The notes below the pieces were generated by a model. That model made no database searches. It was not told the DNA's origin and saw only the letters and a program-made list of their open reading frames with translations. A DNA stretch of 64,000 nucleotides from Smallanthus sonchifolius (lineage: Eukaryota; Streptophyta; Magnoliopsida; Asterales; Asteraceae). Location: contig CM042032.1 in assembly GCA_023525975.1 (NCBI GenBank), positions 21,086,001-21,150,000 on the forward strand, given 5' to 3'. The translations under genes and the position numbers were made by a program. Shown one piece after another: positions 12,295 through 25,396 of this stretch (position 1 is its first letter; every line of letters begins with the position of its first letter).

Positions 12295-12306
12295 AACTCC
12301 CCCTTG
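12295..12306 (-). other. Polypurine tract of M
   Basis: Minus strand AAGGGGGAGTT directly upstream of the 3' LTR; the plus-strand primer site for Copia elements. C and D have the same kind of tract at the same place. Confidence 0.85.
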
Positions 12307-12354
12307 ACAACAGCTCTGGATCATCTTCGGTCTTCAATCTTCAGTCTTCGGTCT

Positions 12355-15300
12355 TCACAGCTCTGCATCTTTAGCTTCCATCTTCTTCTTGTAGTCAAAG
12401 CAAAACTTGATCACCTTGTCAGATTTAGAAGCAAGGAATTTCGTCCATTCGTCCGTATGCATGCAATACCTGTCCGCTAGTGCCTCCAAGTCTTTCACAG
12501 AGAAATTTATCAAGCAGACTTCATCAAATACTCTGATTAGTTTCCTCGGCACTAAGCATCCACTTTCTAACCGTACCTTTCCTATCACCATAGCCTCTCC
12601 CATTTTAGGATCTGCGTACCAGTACCACATGTCACCGAGGATATCCTAAGATATCTTGCTTAGGGGAATCTTGGTTTCACATAGCACTGGGTTGTATACA
12701 AGTTTCTTTAAGCGTTTCTTAGTCATAGGATGTCTAGCATTCTTATCCTTGACTCGCTTGGGCACTTGAGGCTTGAACACTTCAAACTTCCTAGATCTTG
12801 CTTCACACTGTAGAACCTGCCACAAATCCATCCCCACTGCGTGATTTGAGTGACCCAGTAGCTCTCGGTTTGCTAGGTTCACGAGGTCGTATTTAGGTAA
12901 GGAGTTGAACGCTTCACTGGTTGGTTTCAAGTATTGAACCCCCCAGATCGTTTGATTGCGGACAACTGCTTATCTTCCTCGAACCTTATAGCCAAGATCA
13001 TCCCTGTTGCTCCTTGTTTATCTATGATAGACGTGTTTTGCCAAACAGGAGCCGGATCGTTTGATGAACTAGCAGGCATATCTTTATCTTTCTGTGCCTC
13101 TTGATCCACAGGTGTAGGGTCTGTCGGGGAGGCTTCAGTCGATGCTTCAACATTACTAGCAGACTCGACGGAACCTGTGTCGAGCTGAGATTCCAAGGAT
13201 GGAACTTCAAAGATATCTCCATCTTCAAACTCATACTCTCCTTCCCCGTCACCCTTGGGAACTTCAATAACTAAATCATCATCATCTTCATCCCAATCAT
13301 CACCAGAGTCGATCTCTCCTTTTTCAAGATTGTAGAGAGCCTCGATCTTTGCTTCCTTGGAATAGTCAGGCTCTAAGTATAAGATCTCATCGTTAGATAG
13401 ATCCTTTAGAACATCAGCCGCTGACTTTCCTTTATCACCACCAGAAGTATCACCACCTTCTTGATGAGTAAACTCCCCCTCAGCCATTGGAATAGCAAAA
13501 ATGGGCACGATTGCCAAAGCTTGATGCTCACTTCCACTAGGACAGGCTTCGGGATCCTTGTCTTTGTCATCATCCTTTGTCAGATCGACTGGATGACAAG
13601 GCTCATCACCGGTCTCCTTCTCTTTTTCTTTCTCATTGTCTTTCTCATTCTCTTTCTAATTCTCTTTCTCATTATCTTTCTCCCTTGGGCATCAAGCTTC
13701 TTGGTCAGATCAGCAATTAATTTGACCATCATTTCATGCTCTTTCCGCTGCAGATCAAACCAAAGCTCAAGAGATGACCTATGTCCCAGAATCATATTGT
13801 TTGTCTTGTTCAGTAGCTCGTTCTGAGCCATTACATTAGCTAGTCTCTCTTCAGTCCCCGTCCTTTGACTTTTCAGAATCATAATGTTGGGCATCAGTTT
13901 CCTCCTTTGATTTCCGAACAGTTTCCAGTAGAGCAGCCACTTGGTTTTCTAGAGTTTCTATCCTTGCATCATTAGGATCAGGATTCCTGGACGAAGACGC
14001 TTCAGCATTATGAAGTGGGGATGAGAAGACAGTATCGAAGTCAAAACCCTGAATAAACTCGCCATAGTTGTTGGGTTGACTGATCGGTTCAATGGTGGTT
14101 GTTGGGATTGTGGATGTGATGATGGTTGTAGGAGTGATGGAAGGTGTGATGGTGACTGACTCTGTAAGAATCAGAGTAGTCACCGTCACAAGGACAAATG
14201 ATACAGGGAGTGTCACTATCACAGGAACCTCCTCTGTGATAGAAGTGACCAACACATCAGGTTGTACCTGTGGCCTTCTCCGCTGTCGTCGGTATAGTTG
14301 CTGTGAGGGTGGGGTAGATGCTGAATCAGTACATGCAGCTGATACTTGTACTTGCTGCTGGGTACTAACCTCTACTTCACTGGGAATAGCATGTTGCTGC
14401 CTATCCCCCCCCCCCCTCTGTTTGTTTACACTTTCACGTCTTTGTCTTTGAATAGCAGCGTCCGAGTCAGAATCTGGCTCGTACTCACTGCTTGTTGATT
14501 GTCGCTTTCTCTTTGAAGATGACTCAAGAAGGGTCACCTTCGTCATTCTTCTCGGGTTTGCCTATGATGGTGCATCATCAGAATCAAAGGAATCAGACTC
14601 TGTAGCTTCGGAGTCGGATCCTTCAGCACCATCATGAACAGCTTCTTCGTCTCCACTTTCAGATGATTCATCCACACTTCCAGCTTCCTCCTCTTCTTGT
14701 TATTCATCCGAATGTTCACTTAGTTCTGGCTCCGAGTCGTGGCTAAACCATCTCCAGTCAGCCGGTGCCACATACGCTTCGTTTATTAGGTGGCCAAAGA
14801 GTGTTGTGTGCTCAGGGGTAGGTTCTACACTGCCTGGCTTTAAGAATTGTGCAAACACCCTCTTGTCCACTCGCTTGACTTGCAATCTCTCCCGAGTAGC
14901 AGGTAGGTTTGGCAACGCATCATTAATCAGTAGTTGCACAAACCTTGGGTATAACAGGAACCTAAACCTCTCAGCCATATTTATCTGATCATTTATGGCT
15001 ATGAAGACGTATCTTGAGAAGTTGTAACCCCTGTTGAGAGATAAGCCAACCATGGCTGCAGCAAGATCATGACCCATTGCATCCTTCCCTGCCTTTCTTG
15101 AAGAGATGCACATGATCATCACATGGGCAAAATATCTCCATTGATCAAGCACCCACATTTTCTTGTATGAAGCATAATCTCTTGCACCGACGTATCCCAT
15201 ACGCTGCCTCCAACATCCATCCACAAAGTAGTCAGGATAAGCTGTTTGGTCGGTGGAGAGATCTCAGAATTGCAAGACCCGTCTAATGGTGTCCTCAGAA

Positions 15301-15590
15301 AAGGCGATGTCATGACCCGCCACGGTAGCCCGTATAACATTGGGGTTTACCGTGCAGTCATGTTCCTCGGTCTCCCAGAACTGCTCCAGATACGGTCTTG
15401 ATACTATCGGGTCTGCTGAAATAGCATAGCTGATTCTTGAACGGTTCAAGAAGTCAACTATCTCTCGGTATTGTAGTGCAGCACCCTTCCATTCCGGTTC
15501 AGTATGTGCTAGGAGGTTGAACTCACTTGTAAACTCACGAGCCATAACGGCAAAACACATAGAAAATATAATAAGAACAAGAAGATTCAT
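12355..15590 (-). pseudogene. M 3' ORF (SIRE-type, env-like position), broken
   Basis: A long frame downstream of RNase H, the position of the so-called env-like ORF of SIRE elements; its function is unknown. Candidate starts are 15590 (adds a hydrophobic LLVLIIFSMCFAVMA stretch) or 15545 (MAREFTSEFNLL), the latter matching the start of D's homologue better. N-terminal domain: FLNRSRISYAISADP, then MWVLDQWRYFAHVMIMCISSR and MAERFRFLLYPRFVQLL. The middle is acidic, Ser/Thr-rich and low-complexity, with a coiled coil near 13640-13860. The C-terminal domain (DMWYWYADPKMGEA, 12355-12930) is shared with C. Stops near 15261, 14700 and 12645, and frameshifts near 13870 and 12930, break it. Confidence 0.75.
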
Positions 15591-15605
15591 TGGAATTGAA
15601 TACAC

Positions 15606-17744
15606 ATGACTAAGTATAGCAGTTACTCATTGAACTGAATTTTCAGACTTAGAAAATTTTCACAAGTGTTGGTCCTGCGTACTTAGCAAGTATGTAGGAA
15701 TTTGTTCTTGCGTACTTAACAAGTACGCATGAATTACTTCTTGCGTACTTGTTAAGTACGTAAGAATTGCACTTGTTCAAATTTTCAGAAATCTAATTTG
15801 TTCAACTGATGAAGATCATTGATGTGGATTAGGTCACCACAAGGTCGAAATCAGTGATCAAGACCCATGGAACCAATATCAACACCAAACAGCTGCTACA
15901 TTAGTCAAATGTTGACCTAAATGACTACTCAGACGAACGACGGTTAATCGAGGGGTCAAGGTCAAAATCAAGAATCAATAAGGACGATTAAGTACAGATT
16001 AAGTTTCGATTGATGATTTTAAACATGTTTTAATCTTAATGTGTTTCCAAATCGTCTAATAAACGTTCAAAATGAAGATTCAAACCCTAGAAATTTCAAA
16101 ATCTATAATCGGTCCTTAATTCTCTATTTAGTGGATGAAATGCCTTTAGATTCTCACCAAATGATGTTAAGACAATGATGATACTAGAAACGGGACGAAA
16201 AACCGGTTATGAACACATGAAATTTTCTGAGTAGAAGGAGCAGAGGGAATACAACAGTCGAAAATGATTTGAATGAGATAAATTGTGAAATTTTTGTAAG
16301 TCCTCTATATATATACCCAACACAAAATGATCTTGCGTACTTACTAAGTGTGCATGACTTAACTCCTGCGTACTTACTAAGTACGCATGACTTAAGTCTT
16401 GCGTACTTATCATGTACGCAGAAACCCTTGTGTGCTCAAACTTTCAACTCAAATTATGAAGATTTCAAGTCAAATAACGAACAAGATAAAAACATTCAAT
16501 CAAGAGGATTCAAAATCAATTCAGGAAGGTGAAACACAAATATTTTTGGCTTTTCTGAATAAAATTGAGCTATACACAAAATTAAAATTTTTTTGATCTT
16601 TTCAAGATAGAGATATACACATATTCACACAAACTATTTTTGATCAAATACACAAGCAGAGGATCATATCAGGCTAACATATAGAAAAAATGATACAATA
16701 TAAACATCAAAGAATATGGGATCATGTCATGGATTACTATTTATTCATACATAATAAGCACATAAACAAGTAATTCAAGTTGACAATATTATAAGATTTG
16801 AAACTATAAGCATCTTTGTATCACGTTCTTGTGTGTTAAGGTATTGATTATAAGATATACAACGTGTACCCCACTGATATGCTACAGTAATGTAAGTTGC
16901 ACTATCTCAAGGAATCTAAGATTTTCCCAATGATTTTCTAAATTTTCAGAATGAAGTTACATCAATTAGCACAGGAAAATTCAAGCAGAATCTATAAGGA
17001 TTATCAGGAATCATGAGATTCAGAATCGAGTGATTCATTTGTCTTGGTTTCATTTGATTTCTTTAATGAATATCGGTATGATGATTCAGAATAATGAATA
17101 TAGTGTTTGAGTATTAGGGTAAGGGAATCCAACTTTTATCTGGATTTGATTTCAATGAATCAGGAGTGATTCAAGGGTGAATACATGCTCAACGGTTGAT
17201 GTAGAGACATGTCTTGATTCAATCTCTCATTGTATACTTCTGAGTATGGGCAGTGAGATGAACCGCATTAATTGTGCTAAAGACATAACTCGAAACTGAT
17301 CTCAGAAGAAAATTATTGCCAAAATCTAACATCCTTTATCTGATAATGATCTTTTCTATTCTTTTACGCACACACACTAGCAAACATGGGTTCAAATCAC
17401 AGTTGTAATTTAGATTTAGTTTCCACACTACTAGTGATTCAAAGACGCATACAGCCTACTGACAATTCAAATTAGTTGTAAATAAACAGATTAAAAACAT
17501 AATAATTTAAACAATTAAGTAAGCATGACGCAATCATTTCCCATATGAGCAGTCTATGATGTTTAGATCATTTCTGATGTACTATCATTTCCTCTTTTCT
17601 CAAGTTAACTTTGAAATTTTCTCCATTTTCTATTTTGTTTTTGATTTTGTAAAATATTTTGAAGATTAAAAGAACTATACAGAAAATTTAAAAGAAATAA
17701 AATTTAACTTTCATGAATTGAATTGATTTAAGAAAAAAAAGTTT
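15606..17744 (-). other. M noncoding zone between RNase H and 3' ORF
   Basis: About 2.1 kb without a supported ORF. It holds two palindrome clusters (15675-15765 and 16332-16420; perfect copies within 15709-15729 and 16367-16387) and the block conserved in H and C (about 16660-17600, with the shared 19-mer at 17337-17355). Confidence 0.75.
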
Positions 17745-20700
17745 TCACTCAGTATTGAACATTCCTATCAAGTGGACAAGATGCTCAAAACGGGATCGGT
17801 CAAACGCCTTAGTGAAAAGGTCAGCAAGATTGTCATCCGTGTGAACCTTTACAAGTTCAATTAAATGCTTTTTAGCACAATCACGGATGAAATGATGGCG
17901 AATTTCTATATGTTTAGTTTTGGAATGTTTTACCGGGTTATTTGTGGTGGACATTGTGGCATTGTTGTCAAAGAACAGAGGAGTTCCAGTGAAGTTTAAG
18001 CCGTAGTCTCTCAATTGCTACTGAATTCACATTATCTGAGAACAATCGCTCGCTGCAGTAATGTATTATGCTTCACATGTTGAGACAGAAATCGTTGACT
18101 GCTTCTTACACTACCAGGAAACCAATCTGTCTCCCAAGAATTGACATCCACCAGAAGTTGACTTTCTATCAAGGTTACAACCGCCATAGTCTGAATCAGT
18201 GTAGGCATTGATGTCAAATGACTGCTGCTTAGAGTACCAAAGACCCAATCAGGGTTTCCCTTTCAAGTATCTGAAAATCCTCTTCAAAGCTATCATATGG
18301 GACTCCTTCGGTTGTGACTGAAACCTTGAGCACAAGCACACAGCAAACATTATATCGGGTCTTGATGCTGTGAGATACATAAGTGATCCGATCATCCCAC
18401 GGTACAATCTGCAATCCACATCCTTTCCATCTTTGTCAGGATGCAGACCATGATTGACAGGGATAGGTGTGCCATAAGTACTGCTATCATTCATCTTGTA
18501 TTTTGACAAGATGTCCTCCACATATTTGGTTTGATGTAGATAAATGCCATCCTCTCTTTGACTGACTTGCAGACCCCGGAAGAACGACAATTCACCCATG
18601 TTACTCATTTCAAACTTGGACTTCATCACATGTTCGAATTCCCTACACATCCCTTCATTTGTAGATCCAAAAATAATGTCGTCGACATACACTTGTACAA
18701 GAAGAATGTAACCTCCTGCTTTCCTAATGAAGAGGGTCGAGTCAATCTGTCCACGGTCGAAACCATTTGATAGTAGATGTTTAGATAATGTCTCATACCA
18801 TGCCCGAGGTGCTTGATGAAGACCATAAAGTTCTTTGTCGAGCTTATACACTTTATTATATTATGCGGATCTTCAAAGCCGGGAGGTTGAGTGACACAGA
18901 CCTCTTCATGTACATTTCCATACAGGAAAGCACTCTTCATATCAAGTTGATAGACCTTGAAGCCAACATATGAGGCATAAGCCAGAAACAGTCGAATGGC
19001 TTCATGTCTAGCAACTGGGGCATATACTTTCGTGTAATCCAAGCCCTCTTGTTGATAAAAACCCTGAACAACCAACCTTGCTTTATTCTTCACCACAACA
19101 TGACGATCATACGTCTTGCATTTGAACACCCATCTGGTGCCAATTGGTTGTACGCCCCTTGGCAAGTCAACCAAATCCCACACATGCAACTTTTGGAATT
19201 GAGACAGTTCGTCTTGCATTGCCTCAATCCAGCAGTTGTCAGCGAGAGCCTCTTTCACATTCTTCGGCTCTAACTGGGACACGAATGCAGTATGCAGACA
19301 TGTTTCCATGACACAGTGTCAAGTATCTCCGAGTACAGACTAGTGTTCTCAGTAATGGTTCGATGAAGAGTCTGCACACCGGCATGAGGATCACCAATAA
19401 TGTTGTCAATTGGATGATTCTTATGCACTCTCGCCTCTGGTACATTTGGTTCCTGAATTTCTGAATCGAGGTTCGTGCTTAACTCCCCCATATCCTGTGT
19501 TCTAGAAGAAGAAGATTCAATGTTAATTGGATCAGCTGGAGCTTCATTTCCTACACTAGTGTTAGGATTAGCTTGAGCGTCATTTCCATCAACATGAACA
19601 TCTTCACTGTTATCACCATTAAGAGTTCCAGATGCAGATGCAGCATTGGAATCAGGAGTTACAATCGGTACCGTAGCACGAGTTGAGAAACTGGAGTCAT
19701 CGCTGCCACCCAATAATTCATATACATTTGGGGCATCAACTGCAGACAAATCAGGAAGATTGAATGACTTGAATAGCGCATCATAATCAAAACCCCAAGC
19801 TTGACCAGTTGGTTCTGGTGTAATGTTGTGTTTACTACAATCCACTTCAAACCATTCCTCAATAGTACGAGTTCCTATGTTGTACACTCTCTTGCAAGGC
19901 GAGTTGGCAACGTATCCTAAGAAGATGCCTTCCACCGCTTTTGCATGAAACTTAGACTTGCGGTCTTTGTACTGTAGCAACAAGGAAAAGGGACTACCAA
20001 AAAGAACTAGGTAATCAAGATTGGGAAGTCGATTGTTGATCAACTCATAACAAGTCTTGTTGTGCATCTTCACAACCAGAACTCTGTTCAAGACGTGACA
20101 AGTTGTATTAACTGCTTCTGCCCAGAAAGTGACAGGAAGCTTTGCATCCGATAGCATCGCCCTTGCATTCTCGATCAAGGTTCTGTTCTTCCATTCTGCA
20201 ACTCCATTCTGCTGAGGCGTGTACAGGGCACTAAATTCGTGACGGATCCCCTTCTTGAGACAGAAAAGTTCCATCAAGTTATTCTTGAATTCAGTTTCTC
20301 TGTCACTCCTTATTCGTCTAACCTTCAACTTACAAAGAGATTCCAAGCCCAGGATCAGGTATTGAAGAATATCAGCAGTTTCATCCTTCGTACCTAAAAA
20401 ATGCATCCAAGAAAAACGTGAGAAATCATCAGTTACAACCAGACAGTATGACTTACCTCCAATACTCCTGATACTTATGCGGCCAAACAGATCCATATGT
20501 AATAGCTCCAAAGGGGTATCGATGGAGTTTTGGAGCTTGGGATTGTGAGACTTTCGTTGCTGTTTGCCCTTTTTACAAGGCATGCAGTCATCTGCAATGG
20601 TAAATCTCAGCTTAGGAACACCGGTTACCAAACCGTTTCGGACCAGATGATTCATTTTACGATAAGAAATATGTCCGTGTTTCCTATGCCACAAGATAGA

Positions 20701-21130
20701 GTCAAGTTCAGTTGCTTTGGTAAGCAAACAAGTAGCAACTGATAAGGTGGTTGTTACCACGCTCAAATCAATCTGATAGGTGTCGTTTGTCCTTGGCGCT
20801 CTCATTGGAATCCAATCTTTAGGAACTTCAAAACCAGGTTTGAGTATCAAGCATTCATTCTTGTCAAACATCACCGAGTACTCCTTGTCGCACATTTGGG
20901 AGACACTCAAAAAGTTATGCTTCAGCTGCTCGCAAAAGTTGACATTGTCAAAACTGACACAACCGTTTGATACCATGCCTTGACACGTGATATTGCTGCC
21001 TTTCTCTCCAGCAAAGGCCACATAGCCGCCTCTGAATGGTTTCACGTCTTAAAGCAGGGCCATGTTTCCTGTCATGTGCAGGGAGCAACCACTATCTACA
21101 TACCAACGGTTAGAGATAGTACCCTTCGGA
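17745..21130 (-). pseudogene. pol: pol of element M: PR end, INT, RT, RNase H
   Basis: Protease motif WYVDSGCSLHMTG lies near 21070-21110, with a stop near 21047. Integrase (21045-19280) has a GAG-pre-integrase zinc region (ILWHRKHGHISYRKM, CMPCKKGKQ) and catalytic acidic residues in HMDLFG, RSDRETEF (usually RSDNGTEF, so NG is altered) and VAEWKNRT. RT (19309-18249) has GTRWVFKCK, QLDMKSAFLYG and an intact YVDDIIFGST. A frameshift near 18860 splits it. RNase H has SDYGGCNLDRKSTSG and several stops at 18020-18250 before TKHIEIRHHFIRDC and the end at 17745. Roles are those of Ty1/copia pol, active inside the cytoplasmic particle; this copy is dead. Confidence 0.9.
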
Positions 21131-22163
21131 TGTCCCTGCACGAGTCACAAAAAGAATTAGTTAGATTTGATGAGCCAAGCCATAGTGGTCTTGGGTCATC
21201 CATCTTTTTCAAAATAAACAACCTCTTTTAACTCACAGTCATGACTGTTCAAAATGGATGAATCCTTAGAAGAATTAGGACTAGGAGATTGAGAACTTTT
21301 AGATTTGGCAATCCAGGATCTCTTCTGTTTCTTAACTGGAACAGTAGACTTAGGTTCAACAACAGCCGATGAACTAATGGAAGCTTCACCTGATTGAACT
21401 TCAGTCAGCTGTTCAAGCTTTCTCAACCTCTTATTCCTTCTCCTTCTCTGTGGCTTAGAGAGTTTCACCACATATTTCTCACCAGTAGGTGTACTACCAG
21501 ATGTAGATACACAAGGTATAGCAGGTTGCTTTCCCTTTCTTGAAACAAATGGTTTAGCCTCAGATGTTATCTTTGGCTTTACCATCGGTTTTACTGGTGG
21601 TTTCACCACATTTGAATTTTGAATTTTGGGATGCTTCACTTGTGGTGACTTAGGGATGACAGCCGGTTGTGAAACAATTGGCCGTTTCCCATGGTTCTTA
21701 GAAGGGCAGTTCACAAAAATGTGACCAACCATACCACATGTAAAGTAAGTCCTCTTGTCTGTGTAAGTCCTCCTATAAGGCTCATTAGATCTGGCATTAG
21801 ATGATTCAGCATTATGAGCAGGAGAAGTTGGTTTGTGAACATGAGTTTGACCCGATATAGATTGGTTTTTGGGAGTATAGTATTTTTGCAAATTTTATTT
21901 ATAACCAAGCCCATAGTGAGCTGAATAAGCTTCTTTCTTAACTTGATTAAGATTTTTATAACCCCCATAAAGCATTACCTTTAATTTATCATTTGAATCA
22001 ATGATATCGGGTTCAGTTAAAATACAATTGTCACTATTAGTGATAATGTTTTTCTTGACATTCTGTTCAAATAACAACTCCTCAGATACTACTCCTTCAG
22101 GGCAGGTGTTAACCGACCCATCATCAGAAGCAGTAAAGAACTCTTCATTAGATGCGGAGTTGG
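21131..22163 (-). pseudogene. gag: gag C-terminal part of M (after the F insertion)
   Basis: Continues the M gag frame from the other side of F (target CCTTA). ANSASNEEFFTASDD follows F, then a stop near 21893, then a basic K/P/S-rich segment. A second zinc knuckle at about 21700-21755 reads YFTCGMVGHIFVNC, so its first Cys is Tyr; H (CFHCGVVGHIPIDC) and C (CFHCNEAGHILIHC) keep it. The Cys-to-Tyr change fits a G-to-A transition. The segment ends in a basic KKQKRSWIAKSK stretch and the conserved lead-in to protease. Confidence 0.8.
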
Positions 22164-22168
22164 CCTTA

Positions 22169-24684
22169 TGTAACATCTCTGAATTTAGTTGTCATATTTC
22201 AATTCAATGTAATGCAATTTCAAATTCAATACTCGTGCACTACCTTGTTATTTTGCTTACAGTAAACTAAATGCAATGATTCAATACAAATTTACAAGTT
22301 TTGCTCGATTATATACACTTAAACGCTATACAAGTAACTATTTATATCAAACTAATCAAACCTGAAAAGTCAAGGACAAAAGTTGAAAATTTATCAAGAA
22401 ACCCTAATTAGCACAGTCGTGCTTCGTCCTGGCACGGTCGCGCCAAGTGCCACGGCACGATCGCGCGACTGGTCCTGGAACGATCGCGCCCGGTGCCTAG
22501 GTACGGTCGCGCCCCTCTTGGGCACGGTCGCGCCTGCGTAACAGTTGAAACGTAAATGCAGTTTAATCACCCGATCATTGGAAATCCGTAACAGTCATCC
22601 GTTTCTTTTCCCCTTAACGAATGAATAACAATTTTCGAATTCCTCAAACGTCTCAGATTCATATTACCAATTTTGAAAAACTCTCTCAAGCTTTCCAAGA
22701 AACTAGAACCCGCTGTTTGATCCGAATCCTCTCAATCCAGCAGCAGAGTCTCGATACTCAATCATCCCTGAAGTTCCCAGGCTATTTGGATTGGCCGGAG
22801 TTGCAGTAAAGATCGGCGGAACTCAAGCCGTCGACGCCGGAACTCCTTCTTGCCGATCTCTATCAATCCTCTACTGTTTCGGGTAATTGAAATCACTTAT
22901 TTCAGTTAATTAGTCTCTATATCGAAAGCCCCATAATAATTTAGGCTTCCATCATAGAATTTACCCCGAATCAGAATCGATGTTTTATTTAAAATAATTT
23001 AATCGAATCCACTGTTAAAAATGTTGTTAATACAATTAAAATATCCCAAAAGACTCGTAATAACCCATTAATCAAAAGCCTTAACAATTCCAGCGTTTAA
23101 AATACAAGCATTTGTCAATTCGTGTCTGATTTGGAAGAGACACAATCGCGCTAATCATCTAGCGCGGCCGTGCCTCATAGAGCGCGGTTGTGCCGACTAG
23201 CAGCGCGGTCGTGTCCTCCTGTCCAGACCTTGTCATGCCCTCTGGGCTAGTCTCTGTTGTGTCTAAAGATCATAGACACGACCGTGCCGGGCCAAGGCAC
23301 GGTCGTGCCTGTTTGACTAGTCTAGTTTGTGCCCTCTGTTGATCAACCCGGTCGTGCCCCGACTAGCGCGGTCGCGCCCCTGGCTTGAGCACGATCGTGC
23401 CCTTCCGAGGCACGGTCGTGTGTGACTCCGAAACTGTAACAAAATTATAATTTTATATTTTTCGATCAATAAATGTTTCGATTTTATAAAAATATGTTTT
23501 CTGTATTTAAAAATGGATTAAAAGTTTAATCTTGGCATAAATATAATTTATTTAAAAGTTTATGAAAAATTAAATTTATATTTATTATCTTACACTTAAA
23601 TGATATTTTAAATAAATAAGTTACAAAATTTATAAATAAATAAGATAATGATTATTTATTTAATTTACATTTTAAATCAAAATCATTTATTTATTTATAC
23701 TTAATTACAATTAATATTTACATTATTTCATAAACTATAATTATATATTTATTCAATTATCCAATTCAAACCTAATCAAATTGTTTCAAAAATATTTTTA
23801 CTTCAAACTCTATATATTTTTCAATACTTTTAAATACAAATCAATAGTTTTATACACAAATTCAACTTTCATTTAGACTTAAACTTTATGCATCTATTTG
23901 ATTCAATACGCATTACTCTTTAGGTTAAATTGTGCATTTCGAGAATCATATTTGCTATCTATAATCCTTGTTAGCTACACTTCCATACCAAGTGAGTATT
24001 CACAACCCCTTTTTACTCTTTTACACTTTTGGGGTGGAACATGAACTCTATACACATTACACATTACACATTTACATTTACACAAACAACACAAGTGCAA
24101 AAATCCTATTTACATACATGTGTGCAAAATTTGAGCTTTGTGCCCGAGTGCTAGGTGTGCTAACCTTTGTATGCTCTTATGTGCAATCATTAACTATACA
24201 AGCCGACGGTTTTCAATGATAGATCTATTGAGTCTGACAAACCCACCCATGGTGCGCGGTGATTGAAACCGACAACATAATTTTTGCATGCTAGTTACAA
24301 GGTTTGGTTGTACATGGTTACACAATAGCTGATCCCCATAAATGCCTTATTTTATCATGTTTTGTAAAGGATTTGTTTTCAACTATATGCTATCTACATA
24401 CAACTGTGTTATACTCACCAACTTTTTAGTTGACTTTATTTTATTCGTGTTTCAGGCCCCAATATGTGAGATTGATTCAAGACGTGTTCAACATAGGATT
24501 TGGACTTAGCAATTTAAATCAAGAACTTTATGAGTGTTTTATGTTTCTTGTTTGAATTTGGTTTGTACTTGGATTATTTGTAATGGAAATTTAACTTTAA
24601 TATATTTCAATTTAGTCAACCATGTGCTATGAACAGTCTTACATGTCCCGCCCCGATGATTCCGCCATCGGTCGGGGTGTGACA
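22169..24684 (+). repeat. 5' LTR of F (2516 bp)
   Basis: Starts TGTAACATCTCTG and ends GGGGTGTGACA. It contains two clusters of a 12-14-bp GC-rich motif (GGCACGGTCGTGCC and variants): about six copies at 22422-22530 and about ten at 23139-23425. The rest is AT-rich. A 12-bp inverted repeat with a 7-base loop lies near 23276-23308. Confidence 0.95.
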
Positions 24685-24687
24685 GAT

Positions 24688-24700
24688 TGGTATCAGAGCC
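24688..24700 (+). other. Primer-binding site of F
   Basis: TGGTATCAGAGCC, initiator tRNA-Met type, three bases after the LTR end. Confidence 0.93.
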
Positions 24701-25396
24701 AGGTTATAGGGAATTTGGTTATTAGACACCTTGACCTAGACTATAACTTTAGGACACCCACTTATACTATGCTTCATGATTTTTGTGCTATGTGTTACAT
24801 GCTATGTGCTATATGTTATATGTTACATGTTTAGTATGATTACTTATTATTGCATTATGATGACTTATGTGTTTTAAATCCATGACTTATTAGGATATTC
24901 TTAATAATTAAATAAATAATATCTTTTCCTATATTCTAAAACCTCATAATATTTCTATCTTCTATTCTATCTTTATCCTTTCTTAGCATGTGGAAGAACT
25001 CTTGAAGTAAAAATCTTTAAAAATATTTTTTTTTCTTCGTTAAGGTTTTTAAACTTGTGAAATTATTTGAGGACACGTGCAATTTGGAAGGGTGACACCT
25101 GTATTTTGGGTTTTCTGTCTAGGAAAGCATTTCGCATAAATCACAATCAACCGAGGGACCTGTATGCTTTCCTGGGAATTCCCGAGATGAGTGTTTACTT
25201 ATAGGCTAAAGCATGTCTCCTTGAAAATTTTATAAGTTTAATTAACCTTAATGTGCCATGGTATTCAAGTGATTTTGTCACTTTTGAGTACAATCCAAAC
25301 TAAGAATATCTATTTTATTTTGTTATCTCATCCTATTAAATCCTATCAAATCTCATAAGTTCTCACAAATTTTCTTGTCTTGTGACAATCTGTAGA
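24701..25396 (+). other. 5' leader of F
   Basis: About 0.7 kb of AT-rich leader without a supported ORF. Its first ~70 bases match the leader of element G (40666-40735), as does a region around CTTTCCTGGGAATTC near 25165-25180. Confidence 0.75.

Noticed and set aside
15546..15605. Signal peptide at the start of the M 3' ORF
   Set aside because: The hydrophobic stretch lies upstream of the start that matches D's homologue; no equivalent exists in D. Probably chance translation of AT-rich DNA.
24059..24112. ACATTACACATTTACA simple repeat in F LTR as a functional array
   Set aside because: Short AT-rich simple sequence found in both LTRs; nothing more than low complexity can be argued.
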